From Planctomycetota bacterium (lineage in GTDB: Bacteria; Planctomycetota; Planctomycetia; Pirellulales; Pirellulaceae): 50,964 nt of DNA. Below the pieces are notes generated by a model that was given only the letters and a program-made list of their open reading frames with translations, did not search any database and was not told the DNA's origin. Positions 7,597-17,230 of this stretch are shown here, piece by piece. The position numbers were made by a program, and so were the translations under genes. The stretch covers positions 1 through 50,964 of the forward strand of contig JACNKX010000131.1 of the NCBI GenBank assembly GCA_014381825.1, written 5' to 3'. How positions within the stretch are numbered: the first letter of the stretch is position 1; every line of letters starts with the position of its first letter.

Positions 7597-9593
7597 TGAT
7601 CCAACAAACGACGCTACGGCTCGCCGTTGCAGCCGTTCTTTTTCAGCTTTCGGTTTCGACCTTTGCAGCCGAGACCGATTTTCAGGTGGGATTCGGTCGA
7701 AAGAAAATCACGCCTACCGAATCGCTGTGGATGTCCGGGTATGCCGGACGCCGCCAGGGATCGACCGGCGTCCTGGACGATTTGTACGCTCAGGCCGTGG
7801 CCATTCGAGACCGGTCCGGGACGCGGGCTTTGCTCTTGCGCATCGATGTCTGCACGCTGCATGACGCGACGATCACGCAGATCTGCGAGCTGATCAAACA
7901 ACGAACGGGACTGATGCGACGTGAGATGCTGGTCAATGTTTCGCACTCGCATTCCGGACCTGCGGTCGATGAGTTGTATCACTATCCCATGACCACAACG
8001 CATCGTGAAAAGCTCGCAGCTTACATGGAGCGACTCAAGGCACTGTGCGCGGACGCCGCCGCAGACGCGCTCAACGATCTCCAGCCGGCGGTGCTCGAAT
8101 TCGGCACTGGTGAGGCTAACTTCTTTCACAACCGTCGAGGGCTCGATGCGAACGGACGCTACACCGGCATGCTGGCGAACCCGGACAACCATGCCGATCG
8201 CGACGTACCGGTGCTCCGCATTTCCAATCCCGACGGCTCCGTTCGAGGCGTCGTCTTCGGTGTTGCCTGCCATAACGTGACGCTCGGAGCGAACTACGAA
8301 TTCTCGGGCGACTACGCTGGTCAAACTCGAATCCAATTGGAACAAGAAATTCCGCATGCACTGTTTGTCACTGGCTGCGGGGCGGATGCGAATCCTCATC
8401 GGGGGGCAAACGGACATGAACTCGTTCGCCAGCACGGTGTCACCTTGGCCAAAGAAGTGAAGCGAGTCATGGCTCAACCCATGAAGTCCGTGCGCGGTCC
8501 CTTGAAGACGGTGTTTCGTTACGTCGATCTACCGCTGGTCACATTCTCGTCCCGGGCCGATGTCGAGCAGATGCGACGCGGTCCTTTCGCCGACTTTGGC
8601 AACGTCAACAAACTGTTGGCCATCCTCGACCGGGGAGCCCAACTGTCGGCGACATACTCGGCTCCCTTCGCGGTCTGGCAGTTTGGAAACGATCTCACCC
8701 TCGTCGGACTGCCCGAAGAAACCGTTTCCGAGTACGTTCCTCTGCTGAACAACGCCGTGGGGAAACGAACGCTGTGGACGGCCGGTTACTGCAACGACGT
8801 GTCCAGCTATTTGCCCACCGTCAGGATCATGGATCAGGGCGGTTACGAAACGCGAGGATTCATCGCCGATACACAAGCCGGCTGGTACGCGCGGGAAGCC
8901 GAGAAGACGCTCGTCGAAGCGGTTGCACAGATGGTGGACGAGGTTGATCGCGAAGTCGCCGATCACTCGAAGCCCACTCCGGTCGAGACGTTCGCCGAGT
9001 GGGGGTTTGAGCCGGACTTGCCGCACTCCGGGTTGAAGGCGATTGGAGACGTGCCGCGTGGCGAACGTGGACTGCGGTTCGACGGCGACAGTTATCTCGA
9101 AGGTCCGCCGGTAGCCCTGCCGGAAGTTGAAACGAAAGGACTGACGATGGCGGCATGGATCAAACCCGATCTGGCTGGCATGCAGGGGAATCGAATGATT
9201 GTTTGCCAGTGGGCCAACGCGATCGGTAGCGATCGATTCGGCCTGTCGCTTAACAACGGCAAACCGAGCCTCGGCGTCGGAGACGGGGTCACCGGCGAAC
9301 AGGGCTTCACTTGTGGTCAGACGCTGAGCGCAGAACGCTGGACGTTTGTCGCCGCCACGTGGGAGCCATCGACTCGACGGTACAGTGTCTATATCGACGG
9401 CAAACTCACCTCGACCACCGGCATGCAAACCGGCAGCGGTATTAACACCGCCAGCAAAACCACCCTGAAAATCGGCGCACAGGCCACGCCAAACAACCCT
9501 CGCAACTTCATCGGGCTGATTGACGACGTTTGGATCGGCAACGCGCTGAATCCGGCGGCAATCGAGAAGCTATACGAATCTCGAAGCAAGTAA
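7596..9593 (+). CDS. Neutral ceramidase-like hydrolase with C-terminal LamG domain
   Basis: After a signal peptide (MIQQTTLRLAVAAVLFQLSV) the protein has the start of a neutral/alkaline ceramidase N-terminal domain: FQVGFGRKKITPTESLWMSG, then LLLRIDVCTLHD and the VNVSHSHSGPAV motif that carries zinc-binding histidines in ceramidases. A second region near FGVACHNVTLGANYEFSGDY agrees with that fold. From about residue 500 to 660 there is a LamG/concanavalin-like domain (GLTMAAWIKPD, ERWTFVAATWEPSTRRYSVY). The combination suggests a secreted amidase- or esterase-like enzyme tethered to carbohydrate; ceramide itself is an unlikely substrate. It follows the small secreted protein gene by direct overlap. 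Confidence 0.78.
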   Translation: MIQQTTLRLAVAAVLFQLSVSTFAAETDFQVGFGRKKITPTESLWMSGYAGRRQGSTGVLDDLYAQAVAIRDRSGTRALLLRIDVCTLHDATITQICELIKQRTGLMRREMLVNVSHSHSGPAVDELYHYPMTTTHREKLAAYMERLKALCADAAADALNDLQPAVLEFGTGEANFFHNRRGLDANGRYTGMLANPDNHADRDVPVLRISNPDGSVRGVVFGVACHNVTLGANYEFSGDYAGQTRIQLEQEIPHALFVTGCGADANPHRGANGHELVRQHGVTLAKEVKRVMAQPMKSVRGPLKTVFRYVDLPLVTFSSRADVEQMRRGPFADFGNVNKLLAILDRGAQLSATYSAPFAVWQFGNDLTLVGLPEETVSEYVPLLNNAVGKRTLWTAGYCNDVSSYLPTVRIMDQGGYETRGFIADTQAGWYAREAEKTLVEAVAQMVDEVDREVADHSKPTPVETFAEWGFEPDLPHSGLKAIGDVPRGERGLRFDGDSYLEGPPVALPEVETKGLTMAAWIKPDLAGMQGNRMIVCQWANAIGSDRFGLSLNNGKPSLGVGDGVTGEQGFTCGQTLSAERWTFVAATWEPSTRRYSVYIDGKLTSTTGMQTGSGINTASKTTLKIGAQATPNNPRNFIGLIDDVWIGNALNPAAIEKLYESRSK

Positions 9594-9647
9594 GGAAGCG
9601 GTTCAAAGTGACTTTTCCGCTTCGCTCACTCCCATTTGAGCTCTGAC

Positions 9648-11714
9648 GTGAAAACAACTGGTTACCAATTACGGCTCGCGATGCTGGTGCTTGTGTCAAC
9701 CGTGACTCCGGTCTCGGCGGATGTATTGCTCTCTGATCACTTCAACGGGGCGACCGGTGAACTGACTGGATGGAAAGCCCGGACCGGGCAGTCGTGGGAG
9801 GCTCAGACCGCGAAATGGAATTCGGGATCGCTCGTCGCTGGGCGCGAGTTCGGGCAGCGGCGGACAGCCGGAGTCGGGTATCGCGACGACGCCGGAGTAC
9901 GGTGGCATGGAAATGTCCTCGGGCTGGGTAGGGAACTGCGGAGCGGGACGGTTGTTTTTGGCGTCGACATCCGGCAAGGCATCGGTGTTCAGGAATCTTG
10001 TGCGGCGCTGACGTCGGGCGATGGTGTCGAAGACGTCACGCTCATCTGGACGGGGCAGCGGTTGAAGTGCGGCGGCAACACCTGGGCCGGCGAAATCGAC
10101 ATGGGGATCGCCGAGGGCAACGTTCGCGTCGAACTGATTTTGCGGCTCGATGCCGATGCGCCGGGGAACAGCACGGCCGCGATGCGGTATCTCGACATCG
10201 ACAACCCGGAGAATCGCGGCAGCGTCGATCTTGGACGCCCAAGGAATCCGGACCGCAACGGCAGCGGCTCGTTCGAGTTCTCACGTGTCGCCCTGCACGT
10301 GCTGAAGGGCGGCGACGCTCGCTCCGGCTTCGACAATGTGTCGGTACGCGACAATCTCGAAGACGTCCCCGCACTGAACACAGTTCCTGTTGCTACAAAA
10401 CGGCTGATGCTCGACAGCCGCCTGATCGCGGACGTGGAGAATGCGGCGTTGCGCGTGGGGACCGTCCGCAAGCATCCGGCCAATCCGCTGTTTGGCGAAG
10501 AGCATGAGTGGGAGTCGCGCTTTGACAACCTGTACCCCAATGTCATCTACGACGAAGACGAGAAGCTCTACAAGGTGTGGTACTTCACGTGGACCTACGA
10601 CCCGGCGACCAGCGACGTGCCGCGTGATCAGCGAAAGCCGGGCACCTACATGAAGGTGCGCGAGGCGAGCGGCAAGGGGCTTAAAGAAGGCCTCGGCTAT
10701 GCGACGTCGAAGGATGGGATTCAATGGGACAAGCCGCTGATGCGAGTCTCACCGTGGAAGGGCCAGCCCAGCAATCTTGTTGCGCAGCCGTGTCATGGCG
10801 CCGGCATCTTCAAGGATCTCCGCGAGCGGGACCCGGCGCGGCGTTACAAGATGTTCCACAAGGGACAGGGCATGTCCGCCCGGTTTTCTCCCGACGGAAT
10901 TTGCTGGGGTCAATACGTCCCGCTCCCGGAGATCGACGCCGCCGGCGACACGCACAACAACGCGTTGTGGTGCCCGGAGTTGAAGAAGTATGTCGGCTTC
11001 ACGCGTTTGTGGCGGGACGGCATGCGAGTTGTCGGCCGCACAGAGAGTCGCGACTTCGTGTACTGGACAAGAGCCGTCGAAGTGCTCGGCGACCGCCGCG
11101 ACATGCAGCCGTATTCCATGCCCGTGATTCGTTACGCCGGCGTGTATCTCGGCCTGCCCGCGATCCTGCGCAAGAAAGACGATCGGGCGCATACGGAACT
11201 TGCTTGGAGCCCCGACACGGTTCACTGGCATCGCATCGAACCGGGCACGCCGCTCATTCCCAATTCGACCAAGCGCGGCGACTACGACTGGGGCACGGTC
11301 TATGCCAGCTTCCCAATCATCCGCGACCACGAGATCCGCATCTACTACGGCGGCTGCAACGGGCAGCACTTCGACTGGCGAGACGGCTTTCTGTGCCTGG
11401 CTACGCTGCGACCGGACGGCTTTGCCGGCTACAGGCCGGTCGCTGTCGATAGGCCGGCCGCCGTGACGACCCAGCCCATCAAAGTCGCCGGCGAACTGCG
11501 CGTCTCGGCCGACGTTAACAAAGGCGGAGCACTCACCGTGAGCATGCTCGATGAGCAGAATAAGGTGATCGCGCAAAGCAAGCCGATCACGAGCAACGTC
11601 AGCAATCACCGCGTCGATTGGAGTAACGGAGCCACGATGGAAGGCTACGTCGGGCGGGACGTACGGCTGCGATTCACCTTCAGCAAAGGCACTGTCTATG
11701 CGTTCGAACTCTGA
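9648..11714 (+). CDS. Secreted two-domain propeller protein (jelly-roll plus GH32/43-like)
   Basis: A Sec signal is followed by a first domain of about 200 residues that looks like a concanavalin/lectin-type beta-sandwich (LLSDHFNGATGELTGWKA at its start, FDNVSVRD at its end). A five-bladed propeller follows (YKVWYFTWTYDP, YATSKDGIQWDKPL, RYKMFHKGQG, LWCPELKKYVGFTRLW). The C-terminal 90 residues are the shared TTQP...YAF module. No canonical ATG precedes the signal peptide; I chose GTG 9648, with TTG 9636 and ATG 9681 as alternatives. The end overlaps the next gene by 17 nt. The general role is probably glycan hydrolysis or binding outside the cell. Confidence 0.75.
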   Translation: MKTTGYQLRLAMLVLVSTVTPVSADVLLSDHFNGATGELTGWKARTGQSWEAQTAKWNSGSLVAGREFGQRRTAGVGYRDDAGVRWHGNVLGLGRELRSGTVVFGVDIRQGIGVQESCAALTSGDGVEDVTLIWTGQRLKCGGNTWAGEIDMGIAEGNVRVELILRLDADAPGNSTAAMRYLDIDNPENRGSVDLGRPRNPDRNGSGSFEFSRVALHVLKGGDARSGFDNVSVRDNLEDVPALNTVPVATKRLMLDSRLIADVENAALRVGTVRKHPANPLFGEEHEWESRFDNLYPNVIYDEDEKLYKVWYFTWTYDPATSDVPRDQRKPGTYMKVREASGKGLKEGLGYATSKDGIQWDKPLMRVSPWKGQPSNLVAQPCHGAGIFKDLRERDPARRYKMFHKGQGMSARFSPDGICWGQYVPLPEIDAAGDTHNNALWCPELKKYVGFTRLWRDGMRVVGRTESRDFVYWTRAVEVLGDRRDMQPYSMPVIRYAGVYLGLPAILRKKDDRAHTELAWSPDTVHWHRIEPGTPLIPNSTKRGDYDWGTVYASFPIIRDHEIRIYYGGCNGQHFDWRDGFLCLATLRPDGFAGYRPVAVDRPAAVTTQPIKVAGELRVSADVNKGGALTVSMLDEQNKVIAQSKPITSNVSNHRVDWSNGATMEGYVGRDVRLRFTFSKGTVYAFEL

Positions 11715-13707
11715 GCGACGCCGACGGAGAGTCTGTCTGACTGTACTTGCTCTGACCGTGTTATCCGTGGTACACGACGTCTTCGCTGACGACTCTGACG
11801 CGGTGCATCTCGTTGTGTGCGCGGAACACTCGTTACCGGTGGCCGGCGAGCCGTGTCGGTTATGGCTTGCCGGCGAAGGCTCGCTTGTACCTCCTCGGCC
11901 GGAAGATGTTACGGTGACGTTCCACATCGTACGGGGAGACGGAGATCGAAATCGAATCGATCTGCCAGCCACCGTTGCGGGTGGGGATTCCATCGTGAGC
12001 GCCCGCTGGACACCGCAGCAGACGGGGCCGTTTCAAATCACGGCAACGGTGCGGAAACGGCAGGCGAGTAAGCCAAAGCGGTTCAAAGTGCTCCCGGCGA
12101 ATGTTCGGGTTACCTCGCGAAGAATGCACTTCAACTACTGGCAGGCGCGTCCCCAGCAGCGATTCGTGACCTCCGTGATGGACAACAGCGAGACGAGCGA
12201 AACGGCGGTTCGCTGGAAGCAGCGCGGTGTCATGCCGCTGGGATACAAAAGCGGCCAGTGGCACTGGGCTCATGGATACGACTCGGCGGAGAAGATGACG
12301 AAGCTCTGGGTGGACCTTCCCCAGCAACGCGCCGGCATTGTGATCGATGAGTTTGGCGGTGGGGACGAGATCGATCAGCGGCTCGGTGAGGCACTGCTGT
12401 TGACCCGTAAACAAAGGCCACTGATGTTCATCGCGCCGTACTGCCTGTCCGTTGGCGGCCCGAAGATGATTGAAGGGTACCGACAAGCGAACCTCATACT
12501 GGTTGAGACATACACACCCGACTGGCGCTGGGATGGATTCATCACGGGTCGCTGGAAAACGGCCGTGGACGCCGGACTGAAGGAAAAGAGCATCGCCGTG
12601 CTGGGACTTGGCAGTCAGTGGATCGGAACCGAACGGGAATTGCGGCGAGTCTGCCGCATGATCCGAGCGACCTGCCCGGAGATGCCAGGCGTAGGTTTCT
12701 TTCCCGATGTGCCGCCTCGATTGATGAAGGCTGTCGATTCCGCGATCGAGGACTACTTCCTTCGTCCGGTCGTCGAAGCCCGCGTCGATGGAAACCGCTA
12801 CACCGTCCGCAACATCGGGGAATCGCCAGCGATGAACGTCGAAGTCGAGTTCCTCGACAAGGATCGTAATCGAGTTGCCGTCAGCCGAGCTATTACACAG
12901 CTGAAACCGTGGGCTGACATTCCAGGTGATCTGCCGCCGGGGGCAGTCACTGCACACGTCGCGACGGCACCGGATCGTTACACCGTGCTGTCTTACGTTC
13001 CACCCTTGGAAGAGCCTGAGCACGACGATGACCCGCGGCGTGCCTCACTGCGGTTCAGACAGCGGATTCAAAGTCGTGCGGCCACGAATCCGTTGGAGCG
13101 TGCCAGCGAGATGGCCATCGTGCGCACCGACGAAACCAGCGCGGATCCAGATCAGCACAACAACGTACGCAGCGGAGCGATTCCGATCCCCTCAAGCAAA
13201 GGCAAGGCCGTCGCACTGTCCTTCGACATCCGAACAAATCGCTGCTGGTTCTACGGACACAACAAGATCAGCCTGGTCGGCGATGGCGAACTCACGCTAA
13301 CGTGGGCCAGGCAGGACCACGACGCTGGTCTCGAAGGCAATCAGCCGCGTCCGGCTCTCATCTTCAAAGGCAAAGACGAGTACGTCGTGCGCGACGTACC
13401 AACACTGGGCTTTCGCGAAAATGAAACGTACCACGTCCTGCTGGCGTATGACGGTTGTGAAACCGTGCGCGCTGTTGTGGCCAGTAAGGAGGAGAAGGTG
13501 CTCTGGGACAGCGGCCCGCTGCCAGCCAAGGGTGGCTTCACCTGCGACAAACTTCGATTTGATGTGAACCCCTTCCCGCGCAGCGAAATCAGTGTCGACT
13601 CGAAAAAAGCCAACATCCTTCTCCGCGGTGGCGGTGGTGGCCGGGACTCGCCGTATTGGCTGGAATCGACACTCGCGAATCTTCGCCTTGTAAGCGCAGA
13701 CGAATAG
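11698..13707 (+). CDS. Large secreted protein of unknown function
   Basis: The 669-residue product begins with a basic segment and a hydrophobic stretch (VCLTVLALTVLSVVHDVFAD), a Sec signal. The central part (about 140-370) looks like a TIM-barrel-like region: HFNYWQARPQQRFVTSVMDN, GIVIDEFGGGDEIDQ, MFIAPYCLSVGG, GVGFFPD. Acidic residues in IVIDEFGG would be natural candidates for catalysis. After it come beta-rich segments. I cannot assign a glycosidase family. It is translationally coupled to the preceding propeller gene (17-nt overlap), which suggests joint work on one substrate. Confidence 0.62.
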   Translation: MRSNSERRRRRVCLTVLALTVLSVVHDVFADDSDAVHLVVCAEHSLPVAGEPCRLWLAGEGSLVPPRPEDVTVTFHIVRGDGDRNRIDLPATVAGGDSIVSARWTPQQTGPFQITATVRKRQASKPKRFKVLPANVRVTSRRMHFNYWQARPQQRFVTSVMDNSETSETAVRWKQRGVMPLGYKSGQWHWAHGYDSAEKMTKLWVDLPQQRAGIVIDEFGGGDEIDQRLGEALLLTRKQRPLMFIAPYCLSVGGPKMIEGYRQANLILVETYTPDWRWDGFITGRWKTAVDAGLKEKSIAVLGLGSQWIGTERELRRVCRMIRATCPEMPGVGFFPDVPPRLMKAVDSAIEDYFLRPVVEARVDGNRYTVRNIGESPAMNVEVEFLDKDRNRVAVSRAITQLKPWADIPGDLPPGAVTAHVATAPDRYTVLSYVPPLEEPEHDDDPRRASLRFRQRIQSRAATNPLERASEMAIVRTDETSADPDQHNNVRSGAIPIPSSKGKAVALSFDIRTNRCWFYGHNKISLVGDGELTLTWARQDHDAGLEGNQPRPALIFKGKDEYVVRDVPTLGFRENETYHVLLAYDGCETVRAVVASKEEKVLWDSGPLPAKGGFTCDKLRFDVNPFPRSEISVDSKKANILLRGGGGGRDSPYWLESTLANLRLVSADE

Positions 13708-13708
13708 C

Positions 13709-14230
13709 ATGACTGAACACGGCTCTTCCAGAACTCAGCACGGACGAATGCGTATGGCCATGCTTGTTGAGTCCCAGCGGTCGAATTATCAGCGCGACGG
13801 ATTCCTCTCTGTCGCGGATTTGCTCGCGTGCGAGGAACTACAGCAGGTGCGTGAGAGAATGCAGGAAGTCGCCGAGGGCCGCGTCGCGACGTTTCCCGCT
13901 GATCAGATCGAATTTGAAGCCGCCGCCGGTGACCGTTCCGTGCAGCGTGCGATTCGTAAGATCAATCAGTGTGCGGAGCACGACGCGGTGTTCACGGCGC
14001 ATGCGGCCAATCCGCGGATTCTTGATATCGTGGAGTTGCTGATCGGGCTGGACATCAAGCTGTTCGGCAGTCAGTGTTTCATGAAGCCCTGCCAACGAGC
14101 CGTTGACTGGAAATGGTCCAGCGCACGATTCTATTTGGAAAATCAAGTTGAACCGCGACTGCCCGACTTGACCCTGCCGCCCGCGGAACTCTTCGTTTGC
14201 GGCGGCGTTCAAGTTGCCGATCAGTCTTAA
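13709..14230 (+). pseudogene. Chimera: phytanoyl-CoA dioxygenase fragment joined to Y1 transposase tail
   Basis: Residues 1 to about 128 look like the N-terminal part of a phytanoyl-CoA dioxygenase (PhyH) family protein: NYQRDGFLSVADLL, then a mid-domain segment ending LFGSQCFMKP. Before the Fe(II)-binding HxD motif can appear, the sequence switches to DWKWSSARFYLENQVEPRLP followed by DLTLPPAELF, which is the typical C-terminal end of REP-associated Y1 tyrosine transposases. The junction is in frame. Neither half can be active: the dioxygenase lacks its metal ligands and the transposase lacks its HUH motif and tyrosine. A REP-like double hairpin follows directly after the stop. It is most likely a relic of a Y1-transposase gene that landed in, or recombined with, the dioxygenase gene. 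Confidence 0.7.
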
Positions 14231-14233
14231 GAG

Positions 14234-14264
14234 CACTGGCAGAGCCAGTGGCACACCAGTGCCA
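14234..14264. repeat. REP-like double hairpin
   Basis: Two adjacent hairpins are visible: arms 14234-14240 and 14244-14250 (7 bp, 3-nt loop), and arms 14249-14254 and 14259-14264 (6 bp, 4-nt loop). This tandem small-hairpin arrangement is what REP elements mobilised by Y1 transposases look like, and it lies four bases after the Y1 transposase tail fragment. Confidence 0.65.
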
Positions 14265-14293
14265 CCCTGCCGCTGAACAAAGAGCCTCAAGCT

Positions 14294-15919
14294 ATGTCAT
14301 TCCGGTTACGCTTCAGTTTCATCTTCCCTTTAGTCGTGCTTTTTGGTCAGGCATCTGCGCAAACTCCTGAGCCGAAACGTTCGGTGGCGCCCGATCCGCT
14401 CATGACACACGACCCAAATCTGTATCTCTTTGTCGATGAGCACTGGATCGCCACACAAGAGGGTGTCCGGCGAGTCGTTAATCATCCGAAGCCGCTAAAG
14501 GAACCGGTGGTTTGGCCCGAGGATCCGAAGGCTGAAGCGGACTGTGCGTGGGGAAATGTCATTCGGGAACCCAATGGCAAATTCCGCATGTGGTATTGCA
14601 CAGCGATGATGGGTCACAAGGGACGCGGCCCCCACGAGATGGCGAAAGCCGGAGTCTGGGGTCGGGGTGACGACTTCACATTTCGGCCTCGATCGGCTGC
14701 TGACGTCCGTCCCGAGGAAACGATGCTTGGCAAGTACGCCGAATCGGACGACGGCATTCACTGGACGAAACCGAAGCTGAATCTTATCGAACTCCGTGGC
14801 AGCCGAGCCAACAACATCATTCTGAACGGGTATCGTGCGGCACAGCAGACCGGTGGAGCTCTGACGAATTTCGACGGCTATTCGATATTGCGTGACGATG
14901 CCGAAAAGAATCCAAACCGCCGTTACAAGATGATCGCTCACTGGGAATCGGTGCACTGCTGGGACAATCACGCGGTCAGCGGTTCTCTGGGGCGCCCCAA
15001 GGAACGAATCGATCGGCACTGGGCCGCGCGTGCCGAATACATCACCTACAGCCCCGACGGACTTCGCTGGGAACAGCCCCTGGAAAGGCTCGAAACACTG
15101 CCGACTCGTGGTGGCGACCGGCTACTGGTTGTCCCCGATCATCGGCATCAACGGTGGATGGCCTACGTACGAACCGGCGGCCACGCCTATCCCTCGTTCA
15201 GTTACAGCCGCGATCTTGTGAACTGGTCGCCGCCCGATGAGGCAAAACAAATCACGCCGCAAACCGTCCAGGCTCCGGCGGTCGAATGCATGATCCCATT
15301 CAACTACGGCAACCAGGACCTCGGCTTTCCCTGCGGCATGCACAAAGCCAAAGGCGTTTTGCCCGTCATGCTGTCGGCGCGACAGGAGGGAGGCAAGTGG
15401 AACTGGGTTCACAACCGTGATCCCTGGATACCATTCGGACCGCCCGGGAGTTATTGCTCGACGGGAATCGTCCCGCTACACAACGAGCCGTTTATCGTCG
15501 GCGACGAACTGCTGATCTTCTTCAACGCATTCTCTCGCTCGCCGGACAAGCCATGTCCCTTCGGAGCACGTACGATCGGCGTGGCAAAGCTGCGCCGTGA
15601 TGGATTCGCGGGATTGACGGCCGCCGACAGCGACACGCCCGGCACACTGACGACTCGGCCAATTACCGTGAAAGGCGATGCTCTGCAAATCAACGTGGAA
15701 CAACGCGGCAAGGGCGAGGTGAAGGTTGCTCTGCTCGATGAAGCCGGAAAGATAATTCCGGGATTCGGCTTTGATGAATCGAACCCCATCACTCAAGACG
15801 CAGTGCGTGCCCAGGTCAACTGGAAGAATGCATTCGTGCGATCACTCAACAATCGACAACTGCGCGTCCGTGTGAGCATAAGTGGTGGCGCGGTCCTTTA
15901 CGCCATAGCATTTCGCTGA
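14294..15919 (+). CDS. Secreted five-bladed propeller glycosidase-like protein
   Basis: It opens with a signal peptide (MSFRLRFSFIFPLVVLFGQA) and continues with a propeller of the GH32/43-like type: KFRMWYCTAMMG, KYAESDDGIHWTKPKLNL, LRGSRANNIILNG, RRYKMIAHWESVHCWDN, YITYSPDGLRWEQPL, and a late VGDELLIFFNAFSRS. The C-terminal module (TTRPITVKGDALQINV to YAIAF) is shared with other proteins here. It has full length at 541 residues, and the close match of segment order to the protein at 5260-6768 suggests a paralogue with a different substrate. It follows the dioxygenase/transposase relic and is transcribed alone. Confidence 0.77.
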   Translation: MSFRLRFSFIFPLVVLFGQASAQTPEPKRSVAPDPLMTHDPNLYLFVDEHWIATQEGVRRVVNHPKPLKEPVVWPEDPKAEADCAWGNVIREPNGKFRMWYCTAMMGHKGRGPHEMAKAGVWGRGDDFTFRPRSAADVRPEETMLGKYAESDDGIHWTKPKLNLIELRGSRANNIILNGYRAAQQTGGALTNFDGYSILRDDAEKNPNRRYKMIAHWESVHCWDNHAVSGSLGRPKERIDRHWAARAEYITYSPDGLRWEQPLERLETLPTRGGDRLLVVPDHRHQRWMAYVRTGGHAYPSFSYSRDLVNWSPPDEAKQITPQTVQAPAVECMIPFNYGNQDLGFPCGMHKAKGVLPVMLSARQEGGKWNWVHNRDPWIPFGPPGSYCSTGIVPLHNEPFIVGDELLIFFNAFSRSPDKPCPFGARTIGVAKLRRDGFAGLTAADSDTPGTLTTRPITVKGDALQINVEQRGKGEVKVALLDEAGKIIPGFGFDESNPITQDAVRAQVNWKNAFVRSLNNRQLRVRVSISGGAVLYAIAFR

Positions 15920-15938
15920 ATGATGATGTTACGCAGCT

Positions 15939-16241
15939 TCATCTGGGCCAAGATCTGTCAGTCGCGCTTGCAGGTTCGCGTGAAGAAAAGCCGGAGTAGG
16001 CGACGCGGAGCGAACCGTAGGCGAACTTCTTCTCGTTCTCGAGGAACAGGAAGTATCGCCGCAGCTGACTCTCGGTGATCTTGTTGGGAGCGGTCTTGCA
16101 GTAATCGGCGAGTTGCCGAACCGCCCGCAGGTAACCGTCATGGGTCCGCTGGCTCATCCCGCCCAGGTGCAGGTCCTCAGCAATCCGGGAATAGAGCGGA
16201 GCTGCGGACTTGACGCGCACGACCTGTTGCCGGATCAACAT
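15939..16241 (-). pseudogene. Tyrosine recombinase, N-terminal fragment
   Basis: The 100-residue frame contains HLGGMSQRTHDGYLRAVRQL, then ADYCKTAPNKITESQLRRYF and LFLENEKKFAYGSLRVAYSG. This is the SAM-like DNA-binding N-terminal domain of XerC/D-type integrases often found next to IS91-like transposases. The catalytic C-terminal domain (R-H-R-Y) is absent: after SGF the frame runs into unrelated residues and stops. It is a dead remnant marking an old insertion. Confidence 0.72.
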
Positions 16242-16471
16242 GGGTTGCAGCGGAATTGGAGCACGATATCGACGATAAGCGGAATCGTCCTACGTCCTCA
16301 CAGTCTACCGAGACCGGCGCGCACTCAGTGCCTTGATCTCTACGCCGCTGGGGTCCGGCCTGTTTACTAATCACTTTCTCCCGTTCATCGACCGCTCGCT
16401 AAGCCATGGAGCGAACGCGGCTACTGGGACCGGTGCGGAGTGCACAGCCAATGTCGTCGCGTGATGTCTTG

Positions 16472-17179
16472 TCAACGTTCGACTTCAATTCGCACTTCAT
16501 CAATGGCGACGTAGCCTTCGGGCAGTCGGTGCCGCCAGACGGGATAGTCGCGTTCAGGGCGCAGGAGATGCGGGTCGCTGTCGATCGGTCCCATCGGCGA
16601 AACGTCCAGCGGAAACAGCACGAGCATGATGTTGACGTTGACGTCTGACAGCACGGCCTGGAGCGGCTTGCTGCCATACATGTCTCCACGATCGTGACGC
16701 ACGCCCAGCGCGGTCCAGTTTGCGGGATCGGGGGCGAGCTTGATCGTCTGCTCGGACGAAGACTCCTGCACCTCAAACGCCTGCCCCGTACATAGCCAGC
16801 CGCTAGTGATCCCTTCAACGTTCCCTTGGATCAGCAACACGAGCTGAGCCCCCTGGGCCACCAACTCGCCGCGTGCACGAATCGTCATCTCAGCATTGGT
16901 GAAGTCAGTCGAGCAACGATCGGCGATGAATCGATTGTCCCCGCCCACTTCCATGTAGACCTCGCCCTGTGGTCCGGCAGTCGCAAGGCAGAAGACCATG
17001 TGCATATACCCGGCGCCAGGCGGCGCGTGGTTGTAGTCAATCCACCATGGACTGCGAGACGTGACCCGGCCTGGCTGCCACTCCAGCGCCTTGGGCCCGC
17101 CGGCATTACTAATCCAGCCGTACCAGCCGCCCGGCCCGTCGTCGAATCGCTCGTGATAGACGCGATTAATCGCCTGCAT
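16472..17179 (-). CDS. Unrecognised beta-rich protein
   Basis: A 235-residue product without a signal peptide. It starts RVYHERFDDGPGGWYGWISN, which resembles the first strands of a carbohydrate-binding jelly roll, and ends LPEGYVAIDEVRIEVE, a typical last strand of such folds. I infer a lectin-like sandwich but cannot name a family. ATG 17179 is preceded by a purine-rich AGGAGG about nine bases upstream, a good start. It is transcribed in the same direction as, and downstream of, the amidohydrolase gene at 17231-18637, only 51 nt away, so the two probably share a transcript. Confidence 0.62.
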   Translation of the reverse strand: MQAINRVYHERFDDGPGGWYGWISNAGGPKALEWQPGRVTSRSPWWIDYNHAPPGAGYMHMVFCLATAGPQGEVYMEVGGDNRFIADRCSTDFTNAEMTIRARGELVAQGAQLVLLIQGNVEGITSGWLCTGQAFEVQESSSEQTIKLAPDPANWTALGVRHDRGDMYGSKPLQAVLSDVNVNIMLVLFPLDVSPMGPIDSDPHLLRPERDYPVWRHRLPEGYVAIDEVRIEVER

Positions 17180-17230
17180 TGTTAGATCCTCCTATCGCAC
17201 GACAATAGACTCGCTGGTTCGATCGGCGTT

